Shown here in pieces: positions 1-11,770 of a DNA stretch of 64,000 nucleotides. The notes under the pieces are model-generated. The model was not told where the DNA came from. It did no database searches and saw only the letters and a list, made by a program, of their open reading frames with translations. The DNA is from Adiantum capillus-veneris (Eukaryota > Streptophyta > Polypodiopsida > Polypodiales > Pteridaceae). Numbering within the stretch: the stretch's first letter is position 1; the number at the start of each line of letters is the position of its first letter. The DNA lies in contig CM043969.1 of assembly GCA_014529385.2 (NCBI GenBank), forward strand, positions 13,651,446 to 13,715,445, given 5' to 3'. The translations under genes were made by a program, and so were the position numbers.

Positions 1-1712
1 GGGCCACATTAATTGGCCAGGCATTAGCATGACTTTTTCAACCTATGCATGGCACATACTCCGAGGCGAAACCTTATCGTCCGGGAGGACTCCGACTAGG
101 AGGAGGGGAGGCATTCTCAATGCGGAACCAATAACAGAAACAACAAAAAAAAGGGGCATGATTTTCGACTATTTTAAGGGTTAACGTTTGATTGCGAAAT
201 TTTTTGGAGTAACCCAAGTATATATGCCCTTATACAGCATGAAGCTACAGGTATATGGGGCCAAACGCCAAATCAAGCCCCTAGGTGTGTGTATATAAGT
301 AGAAATAACCATTTTTTCAGGCAAAATATTGGTAAAACGGAGAAATCCGGCCATAAAAATTGCATGTGAGTGTATATAATGTGTTGCGGTGATGTTTGTG
401 ATCTATTATGAATTTTGGGGATTTTCTGGGTTTGATTTGCTTTTTTTCTTTTAATTTTGCTAATTTTCGGCAGAAAAACTTCAAAAATACAAAAAACAGG
501 TGAAAAATAGTCGTAATGAAAAACAAAAAATATGGGGATGACCAGTGACTAAAGAACAACCTATGGTACACTAGGGGTGCAATTATGAGACTAGAGTGGA
601 AAGCGTGTTTTAGCCAGGTTTTGACCGAAATGACAAATTTCTGGTAAACAGAGCAAATGGAGTCCAAATCAAGAAATTTTTGAGCCTTAACTGCATCTTG
701 CAGAAAGATAGGAACACATGTCAAATTTCATGAAAAATGGTTCGGGGACTTCCATTATAAGAATTTTTCACCCCATTTTTAGCTCATTCTCACTATTGAC
801 TTTGTGGAGAGAGCTTCTGCCACCTACAGCGGATCGACCTTCCAGCAGTTTCTACGATGCGCACATCTACCCGACCAGCTCCAGACATGAGAGGTAGGCT
901 CACCACCTTGAGCTTTTCGCGCATGTTTGTCATTCTGTTGTGAAAACTAGCGTAGAGGTCACATACAAAGCGAGCGGTAGAGACCTGCAAGTAGAAACGG
1001 TGGCCTAACGGCTAACCCGAAAGCAACAAGACTTCATTGGCAGCTTACCCTAGTCTAGGAGACCAGTCCTGGATAGCCAAAGGCAGTGGGAAACCATCGG
1101 GAAAAACCCTAATTCCAAGAAACTCGCAAGAGGCCACCAAATGGGAAATCAGCGAAACGGCGACCAAATGCTACCAAAATTTATGGGTAGGAGCATCTCG
1201 ACATGCTCGACAAGTCCATATGACCCGCATGACCAAAAAGTGACCCGAAGCGGCACTAAACCTCAGAAACGGCATCAGACACACAAAGCGTCAAAATGCA
1301 CTTGTGGACAAACCGCAAGTCCGTTTGCCACCAAACTTCAGAAGCGGCTTTCCTAGACCATCAACAACCAAGTCCTATGGTGGTAGACCACCACAAATCA
1401 TCAAAGGTATGTAAACGCCACCACGGGTGCTTCTAGAGCGACAAATTGCCAAATGGAGCTCCGGTGAAGCCAAAGTCAACAAAAACCATACGGTAAGGAT
1501 CCCCAAGGGATTGGGAAGCTATGGAGACCAACATCGAGGAATTTCATCGCCAAAAAGCACTCCAAAAGTCAAAAAAATGGCTCGCAGGCTCTGAAGTCCA
1601 CATAGGGAGTTATACTCTATCCATTTGACTTTTTTATTGAAATTAGGCTAAAAAGGGACTTAGGGGGGCAAAGGGCAAGCACTGGGAGCACTAACACTAG
1701 AAAAATCATCAG

Positions 1713-1738
1713 GAGACATCCTACACGTAGGATGTCTC
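1713..1738. repeat. 26-bp palindrome, GACATCCTAC family, copy 1
   Basis: Two perfect 12-bp arms (GAGACATCCTAC and its complement) surround a 2-bp centre. The same arms recur at 2246 and 2528. A half-site occurs near 1999 and another at 6781 in the candidate LTR. The function is unknown; a dimeric protein-binding site or a short RNA stem would fit. Confidence 0.7.
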
Positions 1739-2245
1739 AAGGGCATTTTTTGGCACAAAACCCAACAATTCTTGTCATGCACATGTTCTGAATGACAGTT
1801 ACAAGCCGTACACCAAGTTTCATCACATTTGGATCAGATTTGACCTCATATGCATGGAAAAACGCAAAGTTAGGGCATAAAGGCACTAATGGGCCATTGA
1901 CCTACCAAATCTTGTCCAAATCTCATGAAACCTGCACAACACATTCACATACACATCAGCTAACTTTCTGTGTGGTAAGGGAGTAAAAATGAGGAATAAG
2001 ACATCCTAATGGACCTTTTTGGCATGTAAGAAAAGTTTTGTCATTCCAAATTTGATTACCTCATCAGCAAGAGGCCATATGTCAAGTTTGAAGCCATTCT
2101 AATCACTTTTGACCCCCAACACCTTCAAGAAACACTTTTTGAGCCCAAAAACACCTCATAGAGCCCTACAGGCATCAAATCTTATCCAAATGCAAATCCA
2201 AGAACATGGCCATGTTCCATAGGCCAAGGACAACCCACAGAACAG

Positions 2246-2267
2246 GACATCCTACGCGTAGGATGTC
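2246..2267. repeat. 22-bp perfect palindrome, GACATCCTAC family, copy 2
   Basis: Arms GACATCCTACG and its complement meet at CGCG with no loop, giving a perfect 22-bp palindrome. It lies 533 bp after copy 1. Confidence 0.75.
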
Positions 2268-2527
2268 TTAAGCTTGAATTTAGCCTTTGTGCAAGAAATT
2301 ACATCATAGAAGCCAATACCATGATGCATTGAGCCCATACACCAAGTTTCAACCCATTTGGACATCAATTGCTACCCATGATAGACAATCTACCCAAACT
2401 GTGACCTAAAGCCTAAATCATCCCAAAAATCCACTTTTTGACATTCAAATTCAAATCCAAGCTTATAACCATGTTCCATGAGCCTTACACTACCTACATG
2501 TAAAGTATGAACCAATTCTGAAGAAAA

Positions 2528-2551
2528 AGACATCCTACGCGTAGGATGTCT
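2528..2551. repeat. 24-bp perfect palindrome, GACATCCTAC family, copy 3
   Basis: A perfect 24-bp palindrome with the same CGCG centre as copy 2 and one more matching base pair at each side. It is the copy closest to the gag-like reading frame. Confidence 0.75.
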
Positions 2552-2716
2552 AGATGGATTTTTTTGGCTAGATTTGCACTGTGAGCACATGCACAGCTTC
2601 ACAAGTTCCTTTTAAGCTATAATTTCAATTTTCAAGTCATTTGGATAAGTAAAACTCAGTTTAGCAGCTGATATGGAAAAAACCCTAACTTTGGATTGCT
2701 GAGTGCAACAGGATCT

Positions 2717-5700
2717 ATGGTAGCCTCGAAGTCACCGGCAAAGAAGAAGAGAATGACAATCAAAGATTATCTGGACGAGGTGGAACCTTTTGTCATTCCA
2801 GAGGGAACACTAAAACCCACCAGCACCTGGATACAGGAAGATTTGTTAGAGTCAAACGACCTAAAGATCTACCAGGGGGTGTTCAAAGACAATGACGACA
2901 ATGTAATAGAGCTGCCAATGCTGCCAAGAGAGCTCAATGAATTTGTCCGAAGAAAAATGGCCGTCTACTTGGAGAAAATTGACCTCCATAACTATTTCGA
3001 AGCAATACCAATAGGAGTGGACGTCGAAAGAGTATGGGAGTTTGTAACAAGCATCAAAGAGGATGGAGTGGCCAAAGTGACAGGCTTGCACGGTAGACCC
3101 GATACAGAGATCATTATCACCGAGTGGGTTGTAGCCCATGCACTAGATCTTTCCAATCAGGGAGACAGTGTGACAAAGAGAAGGGATGAAGTCAAGGTGT
3201 ACAAAGAGAAAAAGGCTAATTACACCTTTGAAGACATCGCCAACCCAAAGGTGGCGATCATGAGCCAATTGTACAACCAGTACTTCCACATGTGCACGAA
3301 GAGGCCACAGAAGTACAGGATGCCCCCAAGTGCAATTGCCACAACGTTTACTTGGGGAATGACAAAAGGCACCCCAAAGATAATCAACTATGCGGCATAC
3401 ATACATGATAGCTTGGTAAAAATGGGAAACAAAAAGCCAACCTACATAGTGCCAGGATAAATGATAACCAAGGTAATTTATGTAGCACTACACGCCAAGG
3501 GAAGGTGGCCTGACCCCCCATCTCAGAATGACTGGCTAAGAGTAAGGGAAGACAAAGAAGACGAGCCACAACGAGCACCAAGGGTGGCTACAAGGTTGAA
3601 GAGACGACTAGAGCCAGTGGCAGAGGAGCAACCTGAGTAGAAGAAAGGAAAAAAGGAATCTGCTCAAGTGCCGGCCAAAGAGACAAGATCACAAAAAGCG
3701 GCTAGACTCGAGAGGCTGATGGAGAGTTTCCGAGCAGAAAGAGCTCTCAAGGGTGATTTAAACGAATTATGGAAGCCATCTCTCGAGTCTATGTCCAGAT
3801 CCTCCAGAAGAGTGCAGAGGGACCGCTTCGAAGACTATATCAAGAATTTCGAGATTCTTGATGTTGCAGTGGAAAACATTCCCCATGTCCCTTTCACCGA
3901 GGAAGAAGTGGAGCAGATAAGGCAGACATTGCTAGATGAACAAGAAAACCAAGAAAGGGAAAGAAAAACGAAAGCAGATAGATACTTTAAGGGCAAACCT
4001 GCAGCTTTACCAGATAGCCCTAAACCCAGCCCATAGCCATCACCACCACCATCACCACCTCCTAGCAGCCCTCCACCAGAAGATAGGGAGGCTGGGGACA
4101 ATCAAGAAGAACACCAGGCTGAGCAGAAGAGCAAAGGCCAGAACCTAAGCCCAAAGAAGAGACCAAGCCTGCGTCTGAACAAAAAGAGCTCGAGGAGGCA
4201 TATTATGCATTTTTGGACCTGCTAGCTGCAGGTTATACAAGGGAAGAAGCCGCCACAGTCACATTCGACTTGGCGAGAACAAAGCATAAAGAACAAATGC
4301 CAGGCATTCGGCTAGTCGAGCTAAAGGAAATTGCTACCGACACGGTAGACCTGCACCCGCCCTCGAATGATTGGGACGTGGTGATGACAATGCTAGCTGG
4401 AATAAGAGCACAATCGGTGGCATCAAACAAAGAATTAATAACTCTAAAGGCCACCGAAGAAAAAACTAAGATGGAAAGAGATATTCTGCGGGCACAAAGC
4501 CAAGGACAAAAAGAAAGAGAAGCTGACCTCCAAACCAGCTTGGCCATGGCTCTACAAAACTGCCAAACAAAGGAAGAAGCAAATGAGGCAGCAACAAAAA
4601 GATTGCAAGCAGCTAAAGAAGAGTGTCTGCAACTCAGCAAGTCATTGCGAGATGCCGAAAAAGAACGGGATAATCTGACACTCCAACTAGCAGAGGAAAC
4701 TAAAGAAGTAGAGGCCATGAGGAATGCAAAGGAAAAGGCAGAGATAGAACAAGAAGCAAGCCTGGATGAAGTCCTTGAGCTCAAGGACCAATTAAAAGTC
4801 AAAGATCAAACCATCCAGAGGCTGCGAGCATCACCTACGAGAGTTAGAGCTACAAGCTCGACTCAAATCATTTCTGAGAGTCAAATATATGAGCAGCAGA
4901 TGCAAGAACTCCAGAAGGAGTTGACTCTCGAGAAGAAGCAGAGGGTTGATGATGGCTGAAGGTTCTATCGCAATGCAAACCAGACTAGAGGAGAGCCGAA
5001 AAGCCCTACAAGAAGAATTGGAGAGCATAAAGATAAAGCTCGAGGAGGTTGAAAAGGTAAATGCTGAACTCAATGACCTCCTCGTGACTATGGGCGGAGA
5101 AGTTGAAGCGGAAAAGCAGACACTCCTCAAGCAAATAGAGGAATTGAAAGGCCGGCAACAAGCAGAAGCAGAGAGCTCAGGGCTAGCTGCCAATGAGGCG
5201 ACCTCGACAATGTGGCAGATCCTGTGGACACACCTATGCTAGAGGAAAGCATAGCAGGCTCCTCTCAAGAGCTCCAGGATCTAACACAAGAAGAGGAGGA
5301 AAAATTGCGTAAAGCAATAGAGGCAGAGCTCAGAGAAAGCACAAAGGAAGCCTTGGAATGGGAACAGAGGGTTTTCAAATCTATGACAATTCAGAAAATC
5401 GACGCCAGCAATCTCAAGCGTGAATGGCTTCAACCCTCTCTCCCATATCCATTGTTGAAGTATGAGGCAGCAACAATAAACAGGCGAATCAGTGAAGATC
5501 CAACGGTCCCTCTCTACAACGCAGACACCTCAAGGCCAGAAGGAGTAAAGCTAATAGTGGATTCTCAGCCAAAGTGGAGGAAGGCTTGGCTTACCAAGTA
5601 CCCGCAATACCTAATACACTTGGTAGAGGCACCAAAACACATCAGAGATAACCTCAGCTTCTGTCCTCTACCAAGGGTTAGGATGTGGAAAGCACAAGAA

Positions 5701-6159
5701 ATCTTACAAAGAAGCCAACCCACTTGGCTGAACTACCCAAAGCTGTCAGGCGTGAAGGCAGGTGAGAGAATAAGTGTACAATACATGGTGAAAACCCTAA
5801 CGGGCGCCATAAAGTTGTTCACTGGCTCACCTGACCTTACATGCATTATGATGAGAAAGATCTGCAGAACCATCCTAGCAGTGTTTGAGACCTTCAAACC
5901 AGGACAAGTGACTGACAACATATTCTTCTTCCAGGACACATACAGACGTGCTTATGATATGTCAGGTCAGTCTTCCAAGGAGGTGATACATGCGTTGTAT
6001 CAAAGAATTATGTTTCTCCCATCATATCACCTCCAGGCATTTGAAGAAGCATTCTACACGGGGTTCTTCACCATGCATACAGATATCTTCGGCCCAACAA
6101 TGCTAAATCTACATGCACGGTACGAATCACTGCTAAAGATGCGGGAGACTCTAAGATGA
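2717..6159 (+). pseudogene. Broken gag-like polyprotein gene of a retroelement
   Basis: Four consecutive open stretches read as one ancestral protein of roughly 1150 residues. The 2717-3460 part continues in the same frame past stops near 3458 and 3638 and through 3668-4036. A stop (4034) and a frameshift near 4140 then lead to 4213-4959, and further shifts lead to 4946-5242 and 5212-6159. The N-terminal part is globular and unrecognised. The middle (about 4210-5200) is rich in Glu, Lys, Gln and Ala with heptad-like spacing, a long coiled coil. The C-terminal part (5400-6159) is globular with many Trp and Pro. No protease, reverse transcriptase or integrase motif follows. The polypurine tract and LTR-like start right after the stop suggest a structural (gag-only) retroelement. 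The family is not recognised and the gene cannot make one protein now. Confidence 0.5.
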
Positions 6160-6198
6160 AGCAAAGTTTCAAGGCCATGTCGGGGACGACATGAACAA

Positions 6199-6210
6199 GG
6201 AGGGGGGGGA
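6199..6210 (+). other. Polypurine tract
   Basis: A G-rich purine run lies 40 bp after the last gag-like stop and directly before TGTTACAAG, the usual order of polypurine tract then 3' LTR in plant LTR retrotransposons. Confidence 0.55.
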
Positions 6211-7001
6211 TGTTACAAGTTGGACACATCCCACAGCATCTAACTACTCGGCGGACTATTATTTTCTGTAATTATTCATTCGTTAAAGAAAACCCGATTT
6301 TTCACCTTGTAAATATTAGAACTTACAGAAGTTTCCAGCTGGTATCCCAGTTTTGATAGTTAGATGGAGTAGATGGTTGATTGTGGAACTTTAGGGTTTG
6401 AGAAGTTGTAAGGTATATATACCACTTTTTGACCTTAATGAAAAACTTCTTGTCATTTTAACCAAGTTTTAAGTCTATGAGTGAGCGTGTTGTGTACGTG
6501 AGAGAGAGTGTGAGCTTCGTCTTGACGCTACGTGTGCTACGGTGGTCGGAATCGAGTGCGAAGAAGTGCAACGTGTTGCCCCTGACTAGAGCTACAAGCC
6601 GATACCAACATTGCGCGCGTACGGTCCGGCTTTGGGAGCTCCTTCTACGAGCTTCATCGGTTGTTTGGGTGAGCATATGTTATCTGATTTCGCATTGCAG
6701 CATATCCACGCGTTCACATTGAGTAGAGCTACACATTAGGCACTTCAGATTTCGGAAACGAAGACTTGCAGATTTCGGCCAGACATCCTACGTGTTTCTG
6801 CACCGGGTGTTTTGGGTCGTGATTTTGGTTCATAGACCTTAGGGAGAGCGACCTATAGGTATTAGTAGGGTCTCCTTCAAGTTCTATGGTGTTTCGAAAG
6901 TGTTTGATGGGTGTTCGGCTCTAGCAAGCGTTGTAGGAAGAATCCTCTTTTGCACTTTTAAAGACTGTGACTTAGACAAGTGGTAGGGACCTCTGTAGGA
7001 A
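6211..7001 (+). mobile_element. Candidate 3' LTR of the gag-like retroelement
   Basis: It starts with TGTTACAAG immediately after the polypurine tract. A TATA-like run (GTATATATACC near 6413-6423) sits about 200 bp in, as expected at a U3/R boundary. A half-copy of the leader palindrome (AGACATCCTACG) occurs at 6781. No second LTR copy is visible, so the right edge is uncertain; it is drawn to where the outer inverted repeat begins. Confidence 0.4.
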
Positions 7002-7065
7002 CATTAGGAGAAATATGAACCTTGCATGGGCCTTGTAAGGAATCCTAATTTTTAGGGATTAAGGC
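7002..7065 (+). repeat. Candidate left terminal inverted repeat of the outer element
   Basis: CATTAGGAGAAATATGAACC here matches, with one difference over 20 bases, the reverse complement of the segment ending at 46914. The match continues more loosely through a GGGCC stretch and a GATTAAGG(C/T)TAAT stretch. No clear target-site duplication is seen at the outer edges. It could instead be a dispersed repeat present twice by chance. Confidence 0.45.
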
Positions 7066-7099
7066 TAATGTTGTGTGGGGTTTAGGGGGCAAGGGCATT

Positions 7100-7600
7100 G
7101 AAGAAGGTAGTTTTGAGTAGGCTTTTCTAGCCTTTTTTTTAGACAAATGTAGGATGTGGACCTAAAGGGTTGCTTTCTCTCTCTAGCTTTTTTTAAAGTG
7201 AAGGAAGCATAGGGGTGTGTCCACATCAGCAATTCCGTGGGTCAAAAAGAGTCAAAATTTGACTTTTTTTAAAAAAATCATTTTTATTTGTTTTTAACTT
7301 AAAACTCCCTCCCAACATATATACATATCCAAAAATCATTTTTTGACCCATTTTTCAACCCGCAAGCTTAGAAAGTCCATTTTTTCAAAAATCTTTTCCC
7401 CCAAAAAGTAATAAACATTTTGTTCTCTCATCCTCCTCCCTCCTCCCTCCTCCCTCCTCTCTCCCTCTCCCTCTCCCTCTCCTCTCCCTCTCTGCCCCTA
7501 CCTTCCTCCTCCTCCCCAATCTCTCCCTCCCCTCCCTCCCTCCTTCTCTCCTCCCATCCTGCTCGGCCTCTCTACCCTTCCCCCTCTATCTTTTCATCAT
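7100..7600 (+). other. AT-rich then pyrimidine-rich stretch without a gene
   Basis: Oligo-T and oligo-A runs (7130-7400) are followed by a CT-rich microsatellite-like run of CTCC and CTCTCC units (about 7428-7560). Open frames here are low-complexity Ser/Pro/Leu artefacts. It lies upstream of the transposase-like gene and may be its promoter and leader. Confidence 0.5.
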
Positions 7601-7925
7601 TTGCTTCCTCACGCAACAGCTTCCATGGTGCTCACGGACATCACAAATGGTTTGCTTCCACCACCACGTACTCCGCACACCAAAAGCATACATATTCGCT
7701 TATCCACGGCATTTGCACCGAAGACCACTAGTGAAGGTGATCAAAGGTCATCACAGGAACATCGCAAGGCTTGTGAGACCAATGTTGACATTTGGGTGGA
7801 TGGCCATTTGTACCCTTACGATCCTATAAGCCGCTTCCATCCACCGTTTAATAGCCTTTCCACATTTCTTCAATTTCTTGGGAGGGGGAGAAGCAGGCTT
7901 GTTAGGCTATTGCAAGCGGCTGTGT

Positions 7926-10574
7926 ATGGGTGCAGGTGCTTCTTTGCATATGTGGATGCACGAATGTCAAGCTCTTCACCTCAAGACGACGGCATTACAA
8001 GAGAGTGTTGCCTCTTCAGAGAGGGTAGTTAAAAGTCTTGAACAACAAATGCAAGAAAAGGAGTCCCACATCCAGAAGCTTACCAACACCATCACAAACT
8101 TGAAAGAAACACCCCTTGGTGCAATGGAACGCAAACGCCCGTATTCATCCATTGAAACTCTTGCACATTTCGGAGGAGCACGCAAACGACGAGTTACAGC
8201 CACAAGGTGATTTGGTCTTTACTTGCATGCTACATTCTTACTTCACACTATTTTCTAACATTTATGTTTATTTGTTGCTAGAAACTTCATCCAGGAGGAA
8301 TGCGGTGGAACAAGCCAAGATAATCGAGTCAACCTTCTCACTAGTTGTCTCAATACCGAAGACGTTATTTCTATCTTACAATCACCTGGAGGTAAGCACA
8401 TTAAGGATGCAGTCACCAAGGACCTTATGCGTAAATTAAGAAATGTGGTTAATGATGATGACGTTCAACAAGCTTGTGATGAGGCTGGAATCAGCACCAA
8501 AGCCTATCAGGCTATTTTTCAACTCCTAAAGGATGCCCTCAAAGAACATGGCATTGTGGAAAACCTATTTCCCGTTCCTCACAAGGTCAAGCTCGCAAAG
8601 AAGGCCACAAACGAAGATGTGTTCTCCCGCATTGGGACATACCTACACATTGAGGACACAATGCCAACTTCCCTTTATGCTTCGTGCGCAACAAAGACAA
8701 GGGGAAAAGGTAAAAAACAATCCATAAGACCTTCGAATAAGGGCTTTCCTTACACAATGTGGAACAATATTTTCGTGGATCTTAGAAGGCTTCAAGAAGC
8801 CATGCTTAGATTTTACGAGTTACCTGAAGAAGGTGACACACTTTACTTTTTTTTTTGGTATTATTCTTTTCATAGAAGCTGAAGTTTAAGGTCTTAGCAC
8901 TATTTATTTTGTAGTGCTTGGCACAAAAGTCGCTTTTGTGCTGAAACTCGATGAGTGTCAAATAGTGAAAGGCCGAAGGTTAGAGAGGCTAAGTGCCACT
9001 CTAATGAACGAAGCCCTTCTGCAAACCAAGCGAAGGGATTCAGTCGAGCCATCTCCCACCCCATCTTTTAGAGTGCAATCAGAGAAAGAAATTTGGTGGT
9101 TGGGTGCTATTAAGGTGCCCAAAGAGACCAATGGATTACTTTCATGGATTTATGAGAGAACTCCATGGATCATAGAAGTAATACACTCCCAAATTGCAGG
9201 TCAGAAGTTGGAAATTGAGGGTTTTGGTAGTTATGATGTGGTGTGGCACTTAGGTGGGGATTTAAAGACCATAAAGTGTTTTCTTGGCTGCAAACAAGGT
9301 GCTTCTTCTCTCATGCCTTGTCCATTTTGCACTTGAGGGTACAAACCTAATGGACAAAAATCACATAAAAGCCTGCAAAGGTCGTTTCCATGCTTCCATG
9401 GCAAGGGCATGGAGAACAAGGGTTAGATTGTCATGATGTCGGAGATGAAGGTAGAGAATGGGAAGCGTCTATCTGAGATGTCCCATGCTCAATGCCCCAG
9501 ACCGTGATCAAAAGGACCACACTTGGAATCCAATCTTTCGATTTCCTCTATCGAATGTACATTTTTGTACATTACACGCATTCATGCGTATTTTTGATAG
9601 GCTATTGAAGCTCCACATTGACTATGCTTTCACAATGAAACCGTTGGAAAAGTCCTAGGAAGCGATCGAAAGAGTGGAGGTACTCTTGAATTCCATTGGC
9701 TGTCACGGTGGAAATGTGTCTATAGTTGCTGCAAAGAACACAGGGGAGGCCCATGAAATTGCTCAGCAAGTGTCAATGAGTGGACAAAAAGCTAGACACT
9801 TTTTGAAGAAAGTTTCCCAAGGAAAGCCAAGTTGATATGATGCTCAAAGCAGCTCCAACCAGCAGGCAGGTAACCTTTGGGAGCTTTGGAAGGAGTTATG
9901 CAAAGCTACTACTGACAATGATTCAAATGGCGAACTTGCAAACAAGCGCAAGCAAGTTTGGGCCCATTTTGATAAAATGGTCAAGCTTATGAGCCTTAAC
10001 AGCACAACAGAAGAACAACGGCAATCATTTCAAGAAGCTTTGGCGGATTTTACCAAGGTCTTCACCCTTTCTTGGGGTGAAAATAACATCACACATTACA
10101 TGGTAAGTCATTCATGGTGTATTCATTACAAGGGATTGTTTTTATTTACTAATGTGGATCGTTTGCTCATGTGAACAGCATATCTTGTTTGCGCATGGTG
10201 CATTTTTTATGCACAAGTATGGATCGCTTGAAATTTTTAGCACTCAAGGCATGGAGAAGTCCCATTATCGAGCAAGGGGAGTGTACTTCAAAAATACTCG
10301 ACATGGTGGTGGAATGGTGCAATCCAATTATTTGGAGGAGATGTTCAACTGGTTTTTTCGCACAACATTTGCTCGTAAGCTCACAATGGAGCGTGCGCGA
10401 CAATCCAAGATTGCTATTGAAGTGCGCAAATGGAGTCGTCAAGAGCATAGCAACAAGTGGCAAATGTCGCAAGGTCCCACCAAGCATGCTGCATGGCAGC
10501 AATGCAGAGTGCGACAAGGATCAAAGTGGATACTGCGCGAGTCACTAAACGTGAACGCAGGGTCCAACTCTTAG
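7926..10574 (+). pseudogene. Broken transposase-like gene of the outer element
   Basis: Exons join cleanly by GT..AG introns at 8207-8281, 8833-8914 and 10103-10178, each keeping frame. The protein starts with a coiled coil and a basic KRRV stretch, then a DVVWHLGGDLKT...CPFC region (about 9232-9334), an LHAFMRIFDRLL helix (about 9575-9613) and a final HKYGSLEIFS..GMEK..(Y)F region (10210-10300). I recognise this order (GGDxK with paired Cys, a Leu-His helix, a late Glu-Lys motif) from transposase-like RNase-H-fold proteins of eukaryotic DNA elements, but cannot name the family. It is broken: an in-frame TGA follows the paired-Cys motif near 9334, a frameshift lies between 9340 and 9460, and stops occur near 9656 and 9835. 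The start is uncertain; frames continue upstream to about 7600. Confidence 0.5.
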
Positions 10575-10648
10575 CGACATGTTTATTTAAAAAATAATAC
10601 TTCTTTTAAAAAAATTAGTGTGAACAGGGCCCTTTTTAAATGGGCCCT

Positions 10649-10656
10649 TATAAATA
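10649..10656 (+). promoter_or_regulatory. TATA-like box of the H3-like gene
   Basis: TATAAATA lies 58 bp before the ATG, directly after an inverted GGGCCC..GGGCCC pair (10628-10647). Position and sequence fit a plant TATA box with a short leader. Confidence 0.4.
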
Positions 10657-10713
10657 TTGCATGCTCTCATAAATCACTCATTTCTTAAGAACAGGTGAGC
10701 TCTTACCAAAGAA

Positions 10714-11610
10714 ATGGCGCGCACCAAACAAACCGCGAAAGAGCATCCGCCTGCCAACAAAAACACCCTCCAAGGATGTGAGAAGCCGTCATGGCTTAAA
10801 GGCACAAGAAAACGGCCACGAACACCTGGCCGTTCCAGGAACTCTTCTGGTAGTGGGCATGGTGGTAGGGCACGAGAGTCATCAAGGACTGTTGAATCTC
10901 CACCTCCTCAAGATATAACACCTAGAAAGAGAATGAAGCAACGTGCCCAGCGCTGGAGAGAAGCAGAGGGCCAGCAAACATCAGAGTCCGATAGGGAGCA
11001 GCCATCGCGCCCCCAATCACAAGGAGGACCATCCAGGACTCGGGTGGTCAATACAGACACCGAATCAAAGAGTGAGCCACCATGGCTGCGAGAAAAAATA
11101 CCACGCACACACCGGGTGGCCGTTGGGGGGAAGAAATTGCCTCAAGGCAAGGGAGCTCACCCCACACAACAAGATCGGCAACCAAGGAAAGAGGAAGAAT
11201 CAGAACAGGCTGCAGAACTAGCCCCTAAGCATGTAAATAGACGCAAGTCTAAGTTTTTCAAGAAGCCTTCACGCCGCTCGCCAGCAAATGTGCAAGTGCC
11301 CCCAAGACAACTGCAGCGGCGCCAAAAAATAGCAAGGGCATTTGCAGAAATCCGCCACTACCAGAAGACGACGGAGCTCTTGATTCGACGCGCCCCCTTT
11401 GCTCGCACTGTGAAGGAAGTGCTTCAAAGCTATGGAAATCAGTATAGAATGCAAGCAATAGCGCTAGAGGCTATTCAAGAAGCTGCAGAGGCCCACATCA
11501 TTTCACTGTTGGAAGATACCAACCTATGTGCCATTCATGCAAAGCGAGTGACAATACAGCCAAAAGATATGCAGCTTGCACGACGATTGCGACGAGACTT
11601 CGAGCATTAG
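10714..11610 (+). CDS. Histone H3-like protein with a very long N-terminal tail
   Basis: This 298-residue intronless frame begins MARTKQTA, the exact start of histone H3. It ends with a complete H3-type histone fold (residues 209-298): [18 protein letters not shown] for the alpha-N region, a loop of normal H3 length, QEAAEAHI in alpha 2, and [14 protein letters not shown] before alpha 3. In between are about 195 residues rich in Arg, Lys, Ser, Pro and Gln, against roughly 40 residues of tail in ordinary H3. Lys4 is kept, but the Lys9 position is Glu and the Lys79 position is Gly. The C-terminus ends in RRDFEH instead of the usual GERA. Loop 1 is not lengthened as it is in plant CENH3, so this reads as a divergent H3 variant, not a clear centromeric one. 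It lies 140 bp after the broken transposase-like gene and is probably cargo of the outer element. The frame is uninterrupted. Confidence 0.85.
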   Translation: MARTKQTAKEHPPANKNTLQGCEKPSWLKGTRKRPRTPGRSRNSSGSGHGGRARESSRTVESPPPQDITPRKRMKQRAQRWREAEGQQTSESDREQPSRPQSQGGPSRTRVVNTDTESKSEPPWLREKIPRTHRVAVGGKKLPQGKGAHPTQQDRQPRKEEESEQAAELAPKHVNRRKSKFFKKPSRRSPANVQVPPRQLQRRQKIARAFAEIRHYQKTTELLIRRAPFARTVKEVLQSYGNQYRMQAIALEAIQEAAEAHIISLLEDTNLCAIHAKRVTIQPKDMQLARRLRRDFEH

Positions 11611-11770
11611 CCGAAGTTACCCCTCTTTTTGTATTGCACACCCTTATCTTTGTAATGATTTGACTTTCCAATGACAATATGATCAACAGTTGTGTCTACT
11701 CTGTCTATTATCTTTGTAATTTCAAGTTCTGTATGTAATTGTAGTCAATTTCAGTAAATTTGTGCATTTT

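Larger units (their letters stand above)
1..2716. other. Non-coding leader or intergenic stretch upstream of the gag-like gene
   Basis: I see no convincing gene here. Short open frames on both strands lack family motifs. The stretch holds three near-perfect palindromes built on GACATCCTAC (listed separately), the last about 170 bp before the gag-like frame. It may be the 5' leader of the retroelement whose 3' end lies near 6200. I found no matching 5' LTR, so that LTR would lie left of the window or be lost. Confidence 0.4.

Noticed and set aside
4233..4802. 189-residue minus-strand Ser-rich frame
   Set aside because: It is the antisense shadow of the coiled-coil coding stretch of the gag-like gene.
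7420..7731. 103-residue plus-strand frame in the CT-rich stretch
   Set aside because: Low-complexity Ser/Pro/Leu from CTCC repeats; more likely a leader or promoter.
10714..11610. Centromeric histone (CENH3)
   Set aside because: Loop 1 has ordinary H3 length and the H3 [14 protein letters not shown] stretch is intact; plant CENH3 proteins usually differ there. A long tail alone is not enough.
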